Of a stretch of DNA of 64,000 nucleotides, positions 46,701-61,700 are shown piece by piece (position 1 is the first letter of the stretch; each line of letters begins with the position of its first letter). The stretch spans positions 1-64,000 of the forward strand of contig NZ_JAPUVQ010000016.1 in the NCBI RefSeq assembly GCF_029255145.1, written 5' to 3'. The notes under the pieces are model-generated. The model was not told the DNA's origin. It saw nothing but the letters and a program-made list of their open reading frames with translations, and did not search any database. The position numbers and the translations under genes are program-made. Source of the DNA: Accumulibacter sp003538495 (GTDB taxonomy: Bacteria > Pseudomonadota > Gammaproteobacteria > Burkholderiales > Rhodocyclaceae).

Positions 46701-49700
46701 CTGCCGGCGCCTTGCGGCGCGACGCCGCCGAGCGGCCGGCCCTGGAAGTACCGCGCCGGGTCGATGATCAGCGACGCCGGCAGCAGCAGATCGTAATCGG
46801 CTTCGTTGGTGATCGTCACGTCGTAGGAAACGATGCCGCTACCGCGGTCGCTGCGGACGCGATCGAAGTCGAGGCGAACCACCGACGAGAAGTCCTGGGC
46901 GGCGACGAAGCTCGAGATGAACGCCGATCCGAGCGCCATGCCGGCGCTGCCGCGAACGCTGCCGAGCACGCGCAGATCGTAGAGGTCGGCTTCGAGGTCG
47001 CTGACCGCCAGCGTGACGGTACGCGCCGGCGCGTCGTAGCTGACGCCGGTGATCGTCGCCATGCCACCGTTCTGGCGAACGACCTGGTAGTTCAACGGGT
47101 TGAGCACCGAACCCGAATCCGACGCCGGCCCGGCGAACATGTCCTGGTCGAAGGTAACCGTCAGCTCCGACAGCGGCAGCAGCACCACCGCCATGTCGGG
47201 TGGATTGGTGGCGATCACCTGCGGCGCGACGATCGGACTGATTACGTCGACCTGGTGTGACTGGCCGAGCAGCACGCGGCCGTCGCTGGTCGCCACCACG
47301 CCTTCGCCGCGCGAACCGCCGCGAGCAATCTCGACGCTGCGCAGGGTGGTCAGATCGACCATGGTCAGCGCTGACCCGACCTCGCCGCGCGTCGAATTGC
47401 TCGAAACGAACAACAGACCCGCCAGGCGGGTGCCGGTGCGCCCGAAAGCCAGCGAGTCGACTTCGCCGTCGAGACGCACCTTGACCGTCGCGCGTCCGCG
47501 CTGGTCGAAGCTGACAACGTCGCCACGCGCCGGCCATGAGGTGCCCCACAGCGTCTCGTCGGCAGCGAAAGCGAGGTCGTCGACACGCAGGTCGCTGAAG
47601 TGCCGGAAGCTGCCGCTGGCCGGGTCGAAAATCTCGACGCCGTCCCCCGACGACACGTAGATCTCGCCGGTCGACGGCTTGATCGCCAGCGCCTGCGTGA
47701 TGCCGGTGCCAAAGCGTGCCTGGATCGCGCCGCTGTCGGCGTCGAGGCGCAGCAAGGCACCGCCGCCGGTGGTCGCCCAGAGCTGTCTCTGGTCGTCGAG
47801 CGCCAGATCGAAAATCGGTTCGGCGAGTTCGACGAAAGGCTGCAGCGCGCGGCCGCCATCGTGCGCGATGCGGTACAGCCAGCCGCGGTTCGGGCCACCG
47901 CTGACGATCGTCGACCCATCGGGCATCTCGACAATCGCCAGCGGGCCGATCGCCGCGTGGCTTTCGACGAAGTCGGTGGCCCAGGACTGCGCGGTAAACG
48001 GCCGCATGACCTCGCTGAACTCCGGCAGCCTGGCGAGCGGTGTCGCCGCGGGAATCTGCTGCTGCGCGGCGACGAACAGCGGGTTGGTCGCCGGCAGCAC
48101 TGGCGCCGGTGGCGGTGGCAGGTCCTGTGAGGTCTGGCCGAAACTCGGCAGACCGCCGAGGTTGGCGCCGGAGCCGTCGTCGGGTGCCTGCACGCCGCCG
48201 GGCGCGGCTTCGCGATTGCCGGCACGGTCGGTCGCCAGAGCGAGGAATTCGTAGCGATGGCCGGCCTCGCCGGAGTAGATGTCGAAGGCGTCGGTCGTCT
48301 GCCGTTTCCAGATCCGGAAGTCGCCGCCGTCCCTGGCGACATAGACCGTGACCTGGGCGACGCCGGAACCGCCGTCCTCATCGACGGCAGCCCAGCGCAC
48401 TTCGTAGTCGCCGCCGCCGGTGTGCACCGGCCGGGCGGTGAGCGTCGTCACCGGCGCGCCGGTATCGAAGGTCTGCACCAGTTGCTGCGTTTCCTGCGGG
48501 GCGATGGCGTTGAAGCGCACCACCGCCTGCGCCTTGACCAGCGTTCCCGAGGCCAACCCGTCTTTCGCCTGTACGGTATAGCCGAGTTGGCCGACGCCGC
48601 GACCGTCGGCGGCGCTGGGCAGCAACAGCCCGCGCGTGGCGTCCTGCAGCAGTTCGCCGGTGTCCGGGTCGATCGCCTGGAAGACCCACGAAGCGGTGTG
48701 CGTGCCGGGGTCGATTCCAGCCGAGACGCGCAGGATGAAGCCCTTGGCATTGCGCAGGTCGAAGTCGCCCTGGAACAACGCCCGGCCGGTCGGGATGTGC
48801 ACGCTCAGGTCGCCGAGTTTGATGTCGCCGAGCCGGAACGTGCTCGGATCGAGTGCCGGGTCGAGCTTGCTGACGACGCGGATTTCGGTCACCGATGTCG
48901 CCGCCGCCGACGGGTTCTCGAACTTGACGGTGTACGGGAGCGCCTGCCCGACCGGCAGGAACTGATCGACGCCGTAGCCCTGCGGACCGGCGATCGACGC
49001 CAGTTGGCTATCGCCGATCGCCTGCTCGTAGAGCCGCGAGAAATCGAGCGCGGTCAGTTGATTGGACGCCGCCACCGAGGCGTAGTCGGGCAAGGCAATC
49101 GTTGCCGCCGACGCACCGTCCTGGTTGAAGCCGACGTAGGGAACGAAGATGTTGAAGGTCTGGAAATACGTCGGATGCGACAGGTTGAGGTTGTAGTCGT
49201 CGAATACCGGCAGGGCCGGAACCGGGATTTCCCCCGACAGGCACTCGCTCTCGCGCGACTCGTAGTGGTCGACGGCAGCTCTGGTGCCCGGTTCGTCGCC
49301 GTACCATTCCTTGATCTTGGCGAAAAAATCGGCGAGGTCGGCGGTGCTGCGGATCTGGTCACCGACCGGCCCGATCAGAATGCCGGTGGCCAGCGTGCTC
49401 ATCAGGCTCATCACCTTGATGTCCTGGCGGATCGGCGGCGCTTCGTCGACCGGACGCAGGATGCCGACCTGTTCCAGCGCCGCCAGGTAGGCCTGGCTCC
49501 AGGTCGCCGCGTCGGCGGCGAGCACGCGCAGGGCGATCGCGGCGCGCTTTTCGGCCAGCGAAGTGTCGTCGGTGCGCGTCTCGGCGATCTTCGCGTCGAG
49601 GTCGGGGTCGGCCAGAATCGCGGCCCGCAGCTTGAGCGCCTCGGCGGTCTGATCGGCGATGAACTCGTCACGGGTCATCGCCGTCGCCGCGCCGACGATG

Positions 49701-52700
49701 TTGAAGCGGTAGGGAATGAAGGGGAGCACGCACTTGTCGGGCAGCCCCTCTTCCGAACCGGCCTGCAGCCACAGATCCCAGAACTCCGGCAACACCGCGC
49801 TCATCGACTGCGGGCCACCGGCGAGCGCCTGAATCGGCTCCAGCTTGGGGTACATCTCGTACAGGCCGACGCGCAGCGCATCCCAGTTGCGTGTCGACAG
49901 AGCCTTGAGCAAGGGGTAGGTCTGGACGTTGAAGGTGGCGCCGACGTAGCCGCCGGCGATCACGTCGTAGGCGTAGCCCGACGACAGGATCTGCCCGCTG
50001 GTGTTGGTCGCCGAATCGAGGCTGGCCCACGGAACGTCGTCGCCGCCGCTATCGGGCTGGCCGCGCAGGTTGTTGTAGTACTTGAGGAACGGCAGGTCGT
50101 AGACGTACTGGTTGGCGCCCATTTCGGGAACGCCGAAGGAGAAGCGCACGTACGGCGTGTCGACGTTGGTCAGGCTCTGCAGCGCGACGCCATAGATGCC
50201 GGTCTCGCCGGCGGCGAGCACGCGCGGGCCGCCGAGGCCGATGGTCACGTCGGTTTCGAGCGCCCGCTCGATCAGGAAACGGTAGGCGACGACCGTCTGT
50301 TGGCCATTCGGGTTGATCACCTTGAGGTCGTAGAGACCGAGCGGCGCGTCGCGGAAATCGAAGGTCGCGCGGATCCAGGTCGAGTCGATGACATCCCACT
50401 TGACCGGCTCGTACTCGGCGACGTCCGGCCGCACGAGCTTGAGAATCGCGTTGTCGGCAAACTTGGCGCCGCGCACGTCGATCGTCACCCAGCGGCTGTC
50501 GCCACCCTGGTCGACCTGCACGCCGGTGATCGCGAAGGGCAACACTTCGGCGAGCAGCTTGACCTGCGCGTTTGCCTTCGGTTCGCTGTGGCCGCGAATC
50601 AGGACGTAGTAGTCGCCCGGCTTGGTGAACGCGATGACCGCCGTCTGGCTGGCCTGCAGCGGGTTCTCGTAGGTCGCGTCGTAGTTGAAGCCGTCGGGAA
50701 CGTCACCGTAGCGGACGAATATCTCGTTGGCGGCGTCGTGGTCGGCCGCGGTCAGGCTCAGCTTGAGCGTCTCGCCGTGGCCGACGGTGAGCTTATAGAC
50801 GCGGCTCTGGCCGGTGGACAGGGTGGTGCCCAGAGCGACGCCCAGATGCAGTTCGTCGACGGCGATGCTCAGCGCATTGGCCGAGGTGCTGAAGTTGTTG
50901 GCCTCACCCGCCGAGCGGTACGGACCCTCGAAAACCTCGTTGTAGACGTCCGGCCGCACGATCAGCCGATACTGGCCGACCTTGACCGGCGGCACCAGCG
51001 CGTCGAGGCTGGCGGTGTAGCTGCCGTTCCCGTCGAGCACGCCGTCGTGCGCAACCTTGCCGAGCAGGCGGTCGTTGATGTCCCAGAGATTGTCGTCGGA
51101 GAGATAGACCGCGTCGGTCCAGCCGCTCGAAGTGACGTTGCTGCTGTGGTTGGCAACGCTCCACTCGACGTGCAGCGTGTCGCCGGCAGCGCCGACGCCC
51201 GAAAAGGTGATCGCGTCGACCTGCAGATCGGCCGGTGGCGGCAGTTCGAAGATCGACGGCGGGGAGTTAGGTGTCGCGTTGTTGCGCTCGAAGCCGCCCT
51301 CGAAAACCTTGCCACGCCCACTGCCACGAGCCGGATCGGTGACCACGAAGACGTAGTAGGCGCCGCTGATGTCGAGCGGCGCGCGGAGCTTCTGCTCGAC
51401 CGTGTAGCTGGCGCCCTGCGCCAGCCCGCCGAGGTGCTCGACGGCGACCATGTAGCGGTCGCTGTCGAGGTCGAGCAGCGGATCGCGCGACAGGTAGATC
51501 AGGTCGTCCCAGCTCGCCTGTTCGGGCAGCGTGCCGGCGCCGCCGAGGTTGCCGACGGTGTAGGTGACGGTGAACTCGTTGCCGACGGTAATATGCTCCG
51601 GCGCACTCACCGCGGTGACCTGCAGATCGGCCAGCGGCGCCGCCGCCACCGGCAGTGCGGCGACGGTGATGTTGTTGCCCTCGCCGCGGAACTCCGGCAC
51701 CGCGTCGCTGTTGGCGTCAATGCCGACGCCGCGATACTCGGGAACGATGTTGCTGTTCCACCACGCCAGACGGCTGTCGGCTTCCGAATCGGTGAACGCC
51801 AGCAGGCTGAAAGCGCCGGCGATGCCGTCGGGCAACCTGACGGTCGCCGTCCCGGTATAGCTTTCACCGACGGCAAGCGCGCTGTAGTGGTGAGCCTCGG
51901 CGACCTGCAGATCGAAAGTGTCGAGTGAATCGTCCCTGGACAGGAACAGGCGGTCCCACCAGCCGCTCTCGCGGGTGTCGCGGTTGCCGATGTTGCTCAC
52001 CGTGTAATTGACGGTGAGCGTGCTGCCCGACTGGCCGCCTGCCGGCGGCACCAGCAGCGAAGTGACCTGCAGGTCGGGTTCGCGATAGGTGACCGGAATG
52101 CTGCCGACGCCGCGGTTGTTGTCCTGGCCGCCGACACCCTCGTACGCCGACGCCGGGTAGTAGACGTCGCGATAATAGGCATTGTCGCCGGCGTCGCCCT
52201 CGCCAGCCGGGTAGCGCGGGTCGTAGCGATTGGCATCGGTGATGACATAGAGGTAGAAATTGCCGCCGATGCCGCGCGGCAGAGTCACCTCGGCGCTCTC
52301 GGTGTAGCTCGCGCCAGCCGCCAGACCGGCGGCGTTGCTGTGCACGAAGGTGCCCAGGCTGGTCGCCCGCTCGGGCAGGAAGACCGGATCGGGCGACAGG
52401 TAGACGCTGTCCAGCCAGTAGCGCGTACCGTCCCAGACCGCTTCGCCGAAGTTCTTGACCGTCCAGCTGATGGTCGTCTTCTCGCCCGAGAAATTCTCCC
52501 CCGGCGCGGCGATGGTCACCACCTGCAGGTCGGCTGGAAGCGGCACGACGCTGGTGGCCTGGACGCGGGTGTTGTTCTCTTCGTCGCCTTCGACGATGTC
52601 GTAGGGTTTGCCCTTGAGCGGGTTGTAGTCGGTATAGGCGATCAGGTACTGGCCGGCGGCCGCCGGGTTCAGCGCGAAGCTGCTGCTCTGGGTGTAGCTG

Positions 52701-55700
52701 GCGCCGGGCGCCGCACCACCCTCGTGCGCCACCGAGCCGAGGTACCACTGCCTGGCCCCGGGAGCGTCGAGCGTCGGCTTGTCGGACAGCCAGAAGACAT
52801 CGTTCCAGTTGCCGGCGGCTTCACCGGCGCCGGCGTTGGCGACGGTCCAGGTAAGGCTCAGCGGCGCGCCGGTCGAGGCCAGCGGCGAAGCGGCGAGAGC
52901 GGTGATCCGAAGGTCGGGCGGCGGCGGCGCGAAGCCACCGATGACGTCGATCGCGCGCGCCTTGTAGTTGTTGTTGTCGAGCTCGTTGAGGTCGTCCGGG
53001 TTCAGGTTGCTGGCCAGCGTATCTTCGAGGATGACGTCGTAGGAGTCGCTCCAGACGGTGACGTAATACCTTCCCGAGGCGACCTGCCCCGGCAGGGCGA
53101 CCTGGGTGGTGACGTCGTAGCTGCTGCCCACCGCCAGGGCGCCCTGGTGCTGCACGCTGCCGAGCAGGATCGCGCTGTTCCCACTGGCGTTGGGCCGCGT
53201 CTTGTCGCGCGACAGCCAGATGGTGTCGGTCCAGTTTCCGCCGGCGGTGGTGCCGCTGCCGCGGTTGGCGACCGTGTAGCGGACCTCGATGCTGGCGCCC
53301 TCGACCGCCTGCGCCGGGGCCACGACGCTGCCGGCGACCAGGTCGGCGAGCGGATACGGCTCGACGAAGAGCGGCACCGCGGCCAGGTTGTTGGCGTCGT
53401 TGGGGTACTCGTCGACCGAACCACTGCCGTCGGCCTGGACGATCAGGAAGACGTCACCGCGGAAGCGGATCGGAATCTGCAGGCTGCCGCTTTCGGTGGC
53501 GTACTGCTCGCCGGGATTGAGCGCGGCACCGTTGTCGTAACTGCCGATCAGCAGGTCGTCGCCCGACAGTTTGTTGTCGAGCGACAGGTAGACGCGATCA
53601 CTCCAGCGCGGCGTCGTCGTCGGAACGCTGCCCTGGTTGATGATCGAAAAGCGCAGCGACACCGTCGCGCCGGCCGAAGCCCGCGCCGGTGCGACGACGT
53701 TGGCCACCTGCAGGTCGGAGCGCGGCAGCAGCGCGACCTGCAGCACCTGATCGTCGGCAGCGCTGTTGTTGGCGGCGGCGCTGCCGTACTCGTACACCTG
53801 CCGGCTGGCGTTGGTCAGCACGACCACCTGATAGACGCCTTCGGTACGCGGCGGCAGGCGGAAGCGCTCGGTGCGGGTGTACGAGATGCCGGCTGCAAGG
53901 CCACCGGCGTCGTAGTTGAAAGTGCCGAGGAAGATCCCCGGGTCGTTGGGCTGGCCGACCTTGCGCATCGAGACGACGTCGGTCCACGCGCCGTCGGCCC
54001 TGGCCAGACCGTTGTTGGTGACCGTCCAGCGGACGTCGATGCTATCGCCTTCGGATGCCGTCGCCGGCGTCACGATGTCGGTCACCTGCAGGTCCGGCGA
54101 GTCCGACAGAACGACCTCCACCGGTCCGGCGACGCGGCTGTTGTTGTCGGTGTAGACGAACTCGAAGGGACCGGCGGTGCGCACGCGCACGTAGTAGTTG
54201 CCCGACAGTCCGTTGGGAATCGCAACTTCCTGCGTGCGGCTGTAACTGCCGCCGGCAGCGAGTACGCCGAGGTGGGTGAAGGCACCGAGCACGGCGACCA
54301 CCTGCGTGCCCGCCGCATCCGAGGTGAGCACCACTTCGTCGTTCCAGCCGGGGATGTCCGTCGGACCGATGCCGGCGTTGCTGACCTGCCACGAGACGTC
54401 GATGCCGCGACCCGAGCTGGCGGTAGCCGGCACACTGGCCTGGCTGACCACCAGGTCGGCATTGGGGATGCGCATGACGTCGAAGATGCGCGCCGCCTCG
54501 GCGGCATTATCGACCTCCAGGCCGTTCTCGAAGACCTGGTTGGCGGTGTCGCTGCGCACGAAAAAGTGGTATCGCCCCTGGAAGTACGCCGGCAGCAGGA
54601 AGGTCTCGGAACGCGTGTAACTGTCGCCGACGGCCAGCGCGCCGGCGTGCTGATAACTGGCGACGACCTGGTCGTCGGCGTTGCCGACGATGCTATCGGT
54701 GGACACCAGCAGGGTATCGGTCCACTGCGTGCTCTGGCCGACGCCGGTGCCGTCGTTGCTGACCGTCCAGCTGACGGTGATCTGCGCCGGATCACCGACG
54801 ACCACCTCGGGCGCCGGCGCATAGGGCACGCTGGCGTCGGCGGTCACCGCGCTGACGACCAGGTTGGCATAGGGCGCCAGCGCCGCCGCGAACGGCGTCG
54901 AGCCGACGTTGTTGTTCTCGGCGCCGACCTCGCGAAGTTGTCCGAGCGCGTCGCTGTACACCAGCAGAAAATAATCGCCGCTGGCCGCCAGCGGCAGGTG
55001 CACTTGTAGTTGGCCGTCGTAGCTGGCGCCGACGGCGAGCGGCCCGGCATGCGCCAGCTCGCCGAGCAGCGCGTCGTCGGCGCCGAGGGTCGCGTCGCGC
55101 GACAGATAGACGCGATCGGTCCAGGCGCCCAGGGCGTCGCCGCTGCCGGCGTTGCCCGTCTGCCACGAAACGACGATGGCCTCGCTGGACAACGCGCCGG
55201 CCGGTGCCGCGACCGATACCGGCAGCAGATCCGGGTGCACCACGCGCAGGGTCGCCGCCGAGGCGGTGGTGTTGTTGCCCTCGCCGCTGCCTTCGAAAAC
55301 GGTGTCGGTGACGTCGCTGCTGACGACGATGCGGTAATCGCCATCGGCGACGTCCGGCAGGGTGATCTCGGTGCTCGCCGTGTAGCTGGCCAGCGCGGCG
55401 ACCTCGCCGATGTGCTGCACCGTCGCCAGCAGCTGTGCGCCGACCAGACTGCCGGTGGCGCTCAGGTACACGCGGTCGCTCCAGCTGCCGTGCGCGGCGC
55501 CGCTGCCGGCGTTGCTCACCGTCCACGCTACGGTCGCCGTCTGTCCCGGCGCGCCCTGCGCCGGCACGACGATCTGGCCGACGGTCAGATCGGCCAAGGT
55601 CGGCTCCAACACCTGCACCGCGGCGATGCTGGCGGTGACGTTGTTGCTCTCGAAAACGCTCTCGAAGACCTGGCTCTCGGAATCGGTGTCGACCAGGATG

Positions 55701-58700
55701 CGGAAGTCGCCGGCAAGGCCGAACGGCAGAAAGACATTGCTTTGATCGCTATAGCTCTCGCCGACGCCCAGCCCGCCGACATGGAGGATCTGTGCCAGCA
55801 GCGTATCGCCGGCATCGAGCGTGCTGTCAGTCGACAGATAGATGCTGTCCTTCCACTGGGTCACGTCGGTCGGCCGATCGCCGGCATTGCGCACCCGCCA
55901 GCTGACCGGCGTCGCTTCGCCGCTACGCGTGCTGGCCGGCGCGGCGACGACCTCGACCTGCAGGTCGGCGTGCGGCGTCGACAACTGGATATTTGCCGTC
56001 GAGGTGTTGTTGGCACGGGTATCGGGTTCGCTGATCTCGCCGAGCGCGTCGGCGACGATTGCCAGGCGGAATGACCCGTCGAGCCGCTCGGGCACGGGCA
56101 ACTGCCGGCTCGACCGATACGACGCGCCCGGCGCGAGCACGCCGTAATGGCCGACGCTGGCCAGCGTCACGTCGTCGGCATTGCCGATCACGTCGTCGCT
56201 GCTGAGCAGCACGCGGTCGCTCCACTGCGCGCCGGTGGCGATGGCCCCCTGGTTGAGTACCGTCCACTCGACGGTGATCGTCTCGCCACCGCGCCCGCTG
56301 CCCGGAGCGCTCAGGCTGCCGACGATCAGGTCGGCGTACGGCCTGGCCGCCGCGGTGACGGTCAGGCTGGCGCTGTTGTTGTTCTCGCCGCTGTCGCCGG
56401 CGGCGGTGTATTCGACCAGGCCACCCTGGCCGGCGACGTTCTGGTCGGCACGGACCTCGACCTCGATCTGGCCGGTGCCGCGCAAACCCTCGGGCAACTG
56501 GAAGGTGTGCGAACGCGCGACGCTGGCGTTGGCCGCCAGCGCACCGTTGCCGATCAGCGCGATGTTGTAGGGCAGGTCGACGTCGAGCAGCTTTTCGCCA
56601 GTGCTCAGGTTACGGACGATCAGGCGGTCCTTCCAGCTCGCCGGGGTGGCGGTCAGGCCGTCGTTGCGGTCGTCCCAGAACACCGTGACGCTATCGCCGG
56701 CGGTGGCTGTGGCGGCTGCGAGGCGCAGATTGAGTACCCGCAGGTCGGGTGCCGAGGCGACCACCAGACTGGCGCCGTTGTTGGTCTCGGCGGTATCGCT
56801 GGCGTTGCTTTCGAAAATCTCGCGATCGTCGTCGGTGCTCACCAGGAATTCGAACTGGCCGCTGCCGGCGGCGCCGGCCGGCCAGCTGAAAGTGAAGCTG
56901 CGGTCGATGGAGCCGCCGGCAGATAGCGTCCCGGCGACTGCCGGCAGATAGCGGCTGCCGGCGTTGAGCAGGGTCGCACCGGTGCTTACGTTGCGCACCA
57001 CGATGCGGTCGTTCCACGCGGCGTCGACCGCGACGCTGCCGCCGTTCCTGACCCGCCAGTTCACGGTAACGCTGCTGCCAGCCGCCCAGCCGCTGCTCGG
57101 GGTCACCGCCAGCGCGTCGACCTGCAGGTCTGGATACGGCGTCGCCGCGGCCAGCGCACTCAGGCTGGCGCTGTTGTTCAGCTCGGCGACGCCGGGCTCG
57201 GCGACGACGTTGGTGACATCGGCGGCGACTTCGAAACGCAGATTGCCGGTACCACTGTTGCCCGGCGGCAGGCCGACCAGCACCTGCCGGGCGCGACGCG
57301 CGCCAGCCGCCAGCGGATCGTCGGCCGCGGCGCCGAGGTCGGCGTAGTCCACCAGCAGGTTGACGATCAACTCGCCGCCACGGTCCATGTTGCGCACCAG
57401 GATCCGGTCTTTCCACGGCGCGTTGGCCGGCAGCGTGCCGGTATTGCTCACCTCCCAGCCGAGCAGCACCTTGCCGCCGGCGACGAGGCCGCCACCGACC
57501 GGCGTCAGCGCCAGGTTCTCGACTTGCAGATCGGGACCGGGCGCGGTGCCGAGGCCGGCCAGGATGACCCTTTCCGAGATCGGCGACGGCGAGACATTGA
57601 GCGTGTAGTTGGACGTGCCGCTCTCGTGGTAGCGGCCCTCGACGAGCAGCGTGTACATCCCGTCGAAGTCCAGCGTGGTGACGTCGACGTCGTTGTAGTA
57701 GAAGTGCGTCGGCCCCCACACGGTGTTGCCCCACGGGTCAAGCAATCGCCATTCGGTGTAGTAGGCGCCGCTGAAGCTGACCCGATCGAAGTAGAAGCGG
57801 TCGCCGGCGGCGGCGTTGAAGCGGTAGATGTCGGTCGAGTTGGCCGGGTTGAGCTGGCTGCTGACCGGCGTGCCCGGCGTGATCAGCTGCCCCGCGGCGA
57901 GGTCGAGCAGGCGCAGGGCGTAGGCGCCGGTGGTGTCGCCGCTGGCGTCGACGGTCAGCGTGTAGTCGCCCGGCACCAGGTCGAGCAAGGACAGCCCGTT
58001 GGCGCCGTCGGTCGCGCCGAAGGAACGGTTGGACACCTCGATACCGCGCGGCCCGCTGAGGCTCCAGGAGAAAGCGGTGTTGTTGGTCAGCACGTCGACA
58101 TAGACCTGCCTGGCCTCGGTCAGCGTGAAGGTATGCAGGCCGCGCTGCCCGACGCTGGCGATGACGCCGGCGACCTGCGCATTCAGGCTCATCGGCGTGA
58201 CCGGATCGACGACCGGCTGGACGTTGATGGTGTAGGTCGAACTGGCCGCCTCCTCGTGGTAGCGGCCTTCGACCAGCAACGTGTAGCGACCGCTGAGCGG
58301 CATCGTCGCGACGTCGACGTCGTTGTAATACATGTGGGTGGGGCCCCACAGCGTCCGCCCGGTGGGATCGAGCAACTGCCAGTCGGTGTAGTAGCCACCG
58401 CTGAAGTCGACCCGGTCGAAGTAGAAGCGCTCACCGGCGACGGCGTCGAACCAGTAGACGTCGGTGGCCTTGCCGGGCGCCAGCGTCCGGTCGACCAACG
58501 GCGTACCGGGAACGATCTGCGTGCCCGCCGCCAGGTCGAGCAGGCGGAAGGCGTAAGCGCCGGTGGTGTCACCGCTGCCATCGACGATCAAGGTGTAGCT
58601 GCCCGGCGCCAGATCGATGATCGAGCGCCCGTTGGCGGCGTCGCTGGCGGCGAACGCACGTCCGGAAACGACCGTGCCGCGCGGCCCGCTCAGCGTCCAG

Positions 58701-61700
58701 TTGAGGCTGGTGGTGTTGCTCAGAACGTCGAAGTAGACACGCTTCGACTCGCTGCCGGCGACCTCGAAGTCGAAGCTGTAGACCTCGCCCGGCTTGCTCA
58801 GGTCTGCGTCGACGCGCTCGCCGACGGCGATCGGCGTGCTGGCGCCAGCGTCGATCCTGCGCGCGTTGATCGTGTAGTTCGACGCCGTAGCCTCGTGATA
58901 GCGACCTTCGAGCAGCAGGTAGTAGGTTCCGGTGTACTGCAGCGTCGTCAGGTCCACGTCGTCGTAGTACATGTGCGTCGGGCCCCACACCGGGCGTCCG
59001 AAGGGGTCGATCAGCCGCCAGTCGGTGTAGTAACCGCCACTGAAACTGACCCGGTCGAGGTAGAAGCGCTCGCCGGCGAGCGCGTCGAAGCGGTAGATGT
59101 CGGTCTCGTTGCCGGGGCTGAGAGTGCCGCTGGTGTCGGTATCCGGCGTCAGCACCTCGCCCTGATCCATGTCCATCAGCTTGAAGCCGTACGCGCCGGT
59201 GCTGCCGAAAACGGAGAGTACGTAGTCGCCGGCCACCAGGTCCATCAGCGACAGTCCCTGGTAGCCGTCCGAAGCGGTAAAGCTGCGCCCGGCAACGACC
59301 GTTCCGCGCGGCCCGGTCAGGGTCCACTGCAGGCTGCTGTTGTTGGTCAGTGAATCGAAATAGGCGCGCGTATCGCCGGCAAGCGTGAAGCGGTAGCGGT
59401 CGACTTCGCCGCTGGCGGAAAGCGTACCGCTCACCGGCGCGGTACCGAGGGTCAGGACCGGCAGATCCTCGGCGCTGCCGGCGACCACCGCGACGCCGAT
59501 GTTGTCGAGGTCGTTATCGGCGCGCCAGCCGCCGTTGCGCGCGCCGAAGGCCATCCGGCCGTCGTAGGCCTGCATGGCGCCGATGAAGTAGTCCTCGACG
59601 ACCGCCACTTCACTACCACCGGCAGGGGTCAGGAATACCGAGACCTTGCTGCCGCCGGCGACCGCCGTCATGACGACACGCGCGTGCTGGAAATCGCCGC
59701 TGTCGAGGCGGAAACCGGCGACGTTGAATTCGGCGTACTTGCGACCGTCGAAATGCAGCGAGACGTGGTTGTCGCTGACCTCGCCGTTGTTGACCGGGTC
59801 GAAGCCGACGCCGAAGCTGCCGGCCAGGTTGACCTCTTCGCCGAACTGCGGTGCCGGGCCACTGTTGCCCCAGACGTCTGAGTTCAACCAGGCGAAGCCG
59901 ATGCCATCGCCCTGATTGCTGACCTTGCCGATCCGGAAGTCGAAGTCGACCGTTACCGTCGCCGGAATCACACCGGCGCCGGCATTGTTGAAAGCGATCG
60001 TGTTGTAACCCGTCACGCTGCCGGGCAACAGGCGCAGGAAGTTGCCCGACGGACCACCGGCGACCACCGCCGGCGCCGAGTTGCTGAAACTGGCCGGCGC
60101 CCACGGCAGGCCGGCGGCGTCGAAATCCTGGCTGCTGTGACCGCCGCTGTCGGGCAGCGCGGTGTCGGCTATCCGGAAGCTGTAGTCGAGGGCGTTGGTC
60201 TCGCTGACCCGCCCTTCGAGCAGCAGATAGTAGGTGCCGGTGAAGGGTATGGTGACCGCGCCGGTGTCGGCGAAGTTGCTCGGCCCGAAAACGAGCCCCG
60301 AATAGGGGTCGATCAGGCGCCAGAAGGCGCTGTCGCGGCTCTCGCTGATCATCTCGAAAGCCAGGCGGTCGCGGGCGCTGGCGGAAAAGCGGTAGAGCTG
60401 CGTCCTGCTGCCGGGCTGCAGGCTGCCGCTGACCTCGGCGCCAACGGCGATGGCACTGGCCGCGGACAGGTCCATCAGCCGGAACTCGAAAGCGCCGGTA
60501 GCGTCGCCGACGCCGTCGACGACCAGCGTGTAATCGCCGGCGACCAGATCGAGGACCGGGCTGCCAGCCAGGTCGGCCGAGTCGGATTGGTTGAAGGCTC
60601 GGCTGCCAACGACGTTGCCGCGTGGCCCGCTCAGCGACCAGTTGAGGTTGGCGTCGTTGGTCCGCGAATCGAAATAGACGACCTTGTCGCTGCTCAGGCT
60701 GAAGGTGTGGGACCGCCGCTGGCCGACGTTGGCGATGCTGCCGACAACGTCGGAGTCGAGCGCGATGGCGCTGGCACCGTCGTTGGCCGGCTGGACCTTG
60801 AGCGTGTACGACGAATGGCTGCCTCCCCAGTAATTGCGTCCCTCGATCAGCAGCGTGTAGGTGCCGGGGTAAGGAAGCGTCGTCTCGACGTCGTTGCTGT
60901 TCGGGTTGTTGACCGCGCTCGGGCCGAATACCGTCGCCCCCCACGGGTCGAGCAGGCGCCAGTAGGCGTCGGCACCGCTGCGGCTGATCGCGTCGAAGAA
61001 CCAGCGCTGACCGGGCGTGCTGACGTCGAAGCGATAGGCGTCGGTTCGCCGACCCGGGTTGAGTCCACCCGCAACCGCCGTACCCGGGGTCAGGACATCG
61101 GCGTCGCTCAGGTCGAGCAGGCGGAAGGCGAATGCTCCGGTGCTATCGCCCCGCGGGTCTACGGTCAGCGTGTAGTCGCCCGCGGCCAGATTGTAGAACG
61201 ACGATCCGTCTTGTGAATCGCTCTGGCTGAACGCGCGGTCGGAGACCACCAGGCCACTCGGGCCGGACAGCGACCAGCGCATGTCGGAGCTGCTGCTCAG
61301 TGAATCGAAGTACAGCAGCGCCGGTGCGGCAAGGCTGAAGCTGTGGTTCACGACCTGCCCGGGCTGATCGATGCGGCCGAGGACGATGCCGTCGGCGAGC
61401 GCCTTCAGCTGCGCCGGATTGGCGCCGCCGGAAAGGTCGCCGAGGGTCTCGCCGCTGCCCTCGTCGGCGTTCAGGTAGAGCACCAGGCCGGCCTCGTTGC
61501 CGTTCAGCGGCGTGTCCCTGGTGGCCTGGATCTGCGCCTGGGTGCGCGCCACGTTCCAGACTCGCACCTCGTCCAGCGCGCCGGCAAAGAGGTTGCTGTC
61601 GGAAGATTCGTAGCGCCCGCCGCCGACCAGCAGCGGCTGGTCGTAGGCGGTCGATGGCGTCGTCCCGATGCCGTCGCGGCCGGCCGCCTGGTCGCCGTTG

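Noticed and set aside
39890..47260. Open frame of 2,456 codons on the plus strand opposite the giant gene
   Set aside because: It is antisense to recognisable domains, its translation is Arg-, Asp- and Gly-rich without motifs, and long open antisense frames are expected in very GC-rich genes with G/C third positions.
48257..51928. Plus-strand open frame of 1,223 codons opposite the CARDB and unique-domain region
   Set aside because: Same antisense composition effect; no domain, start signal or promoter is visible.
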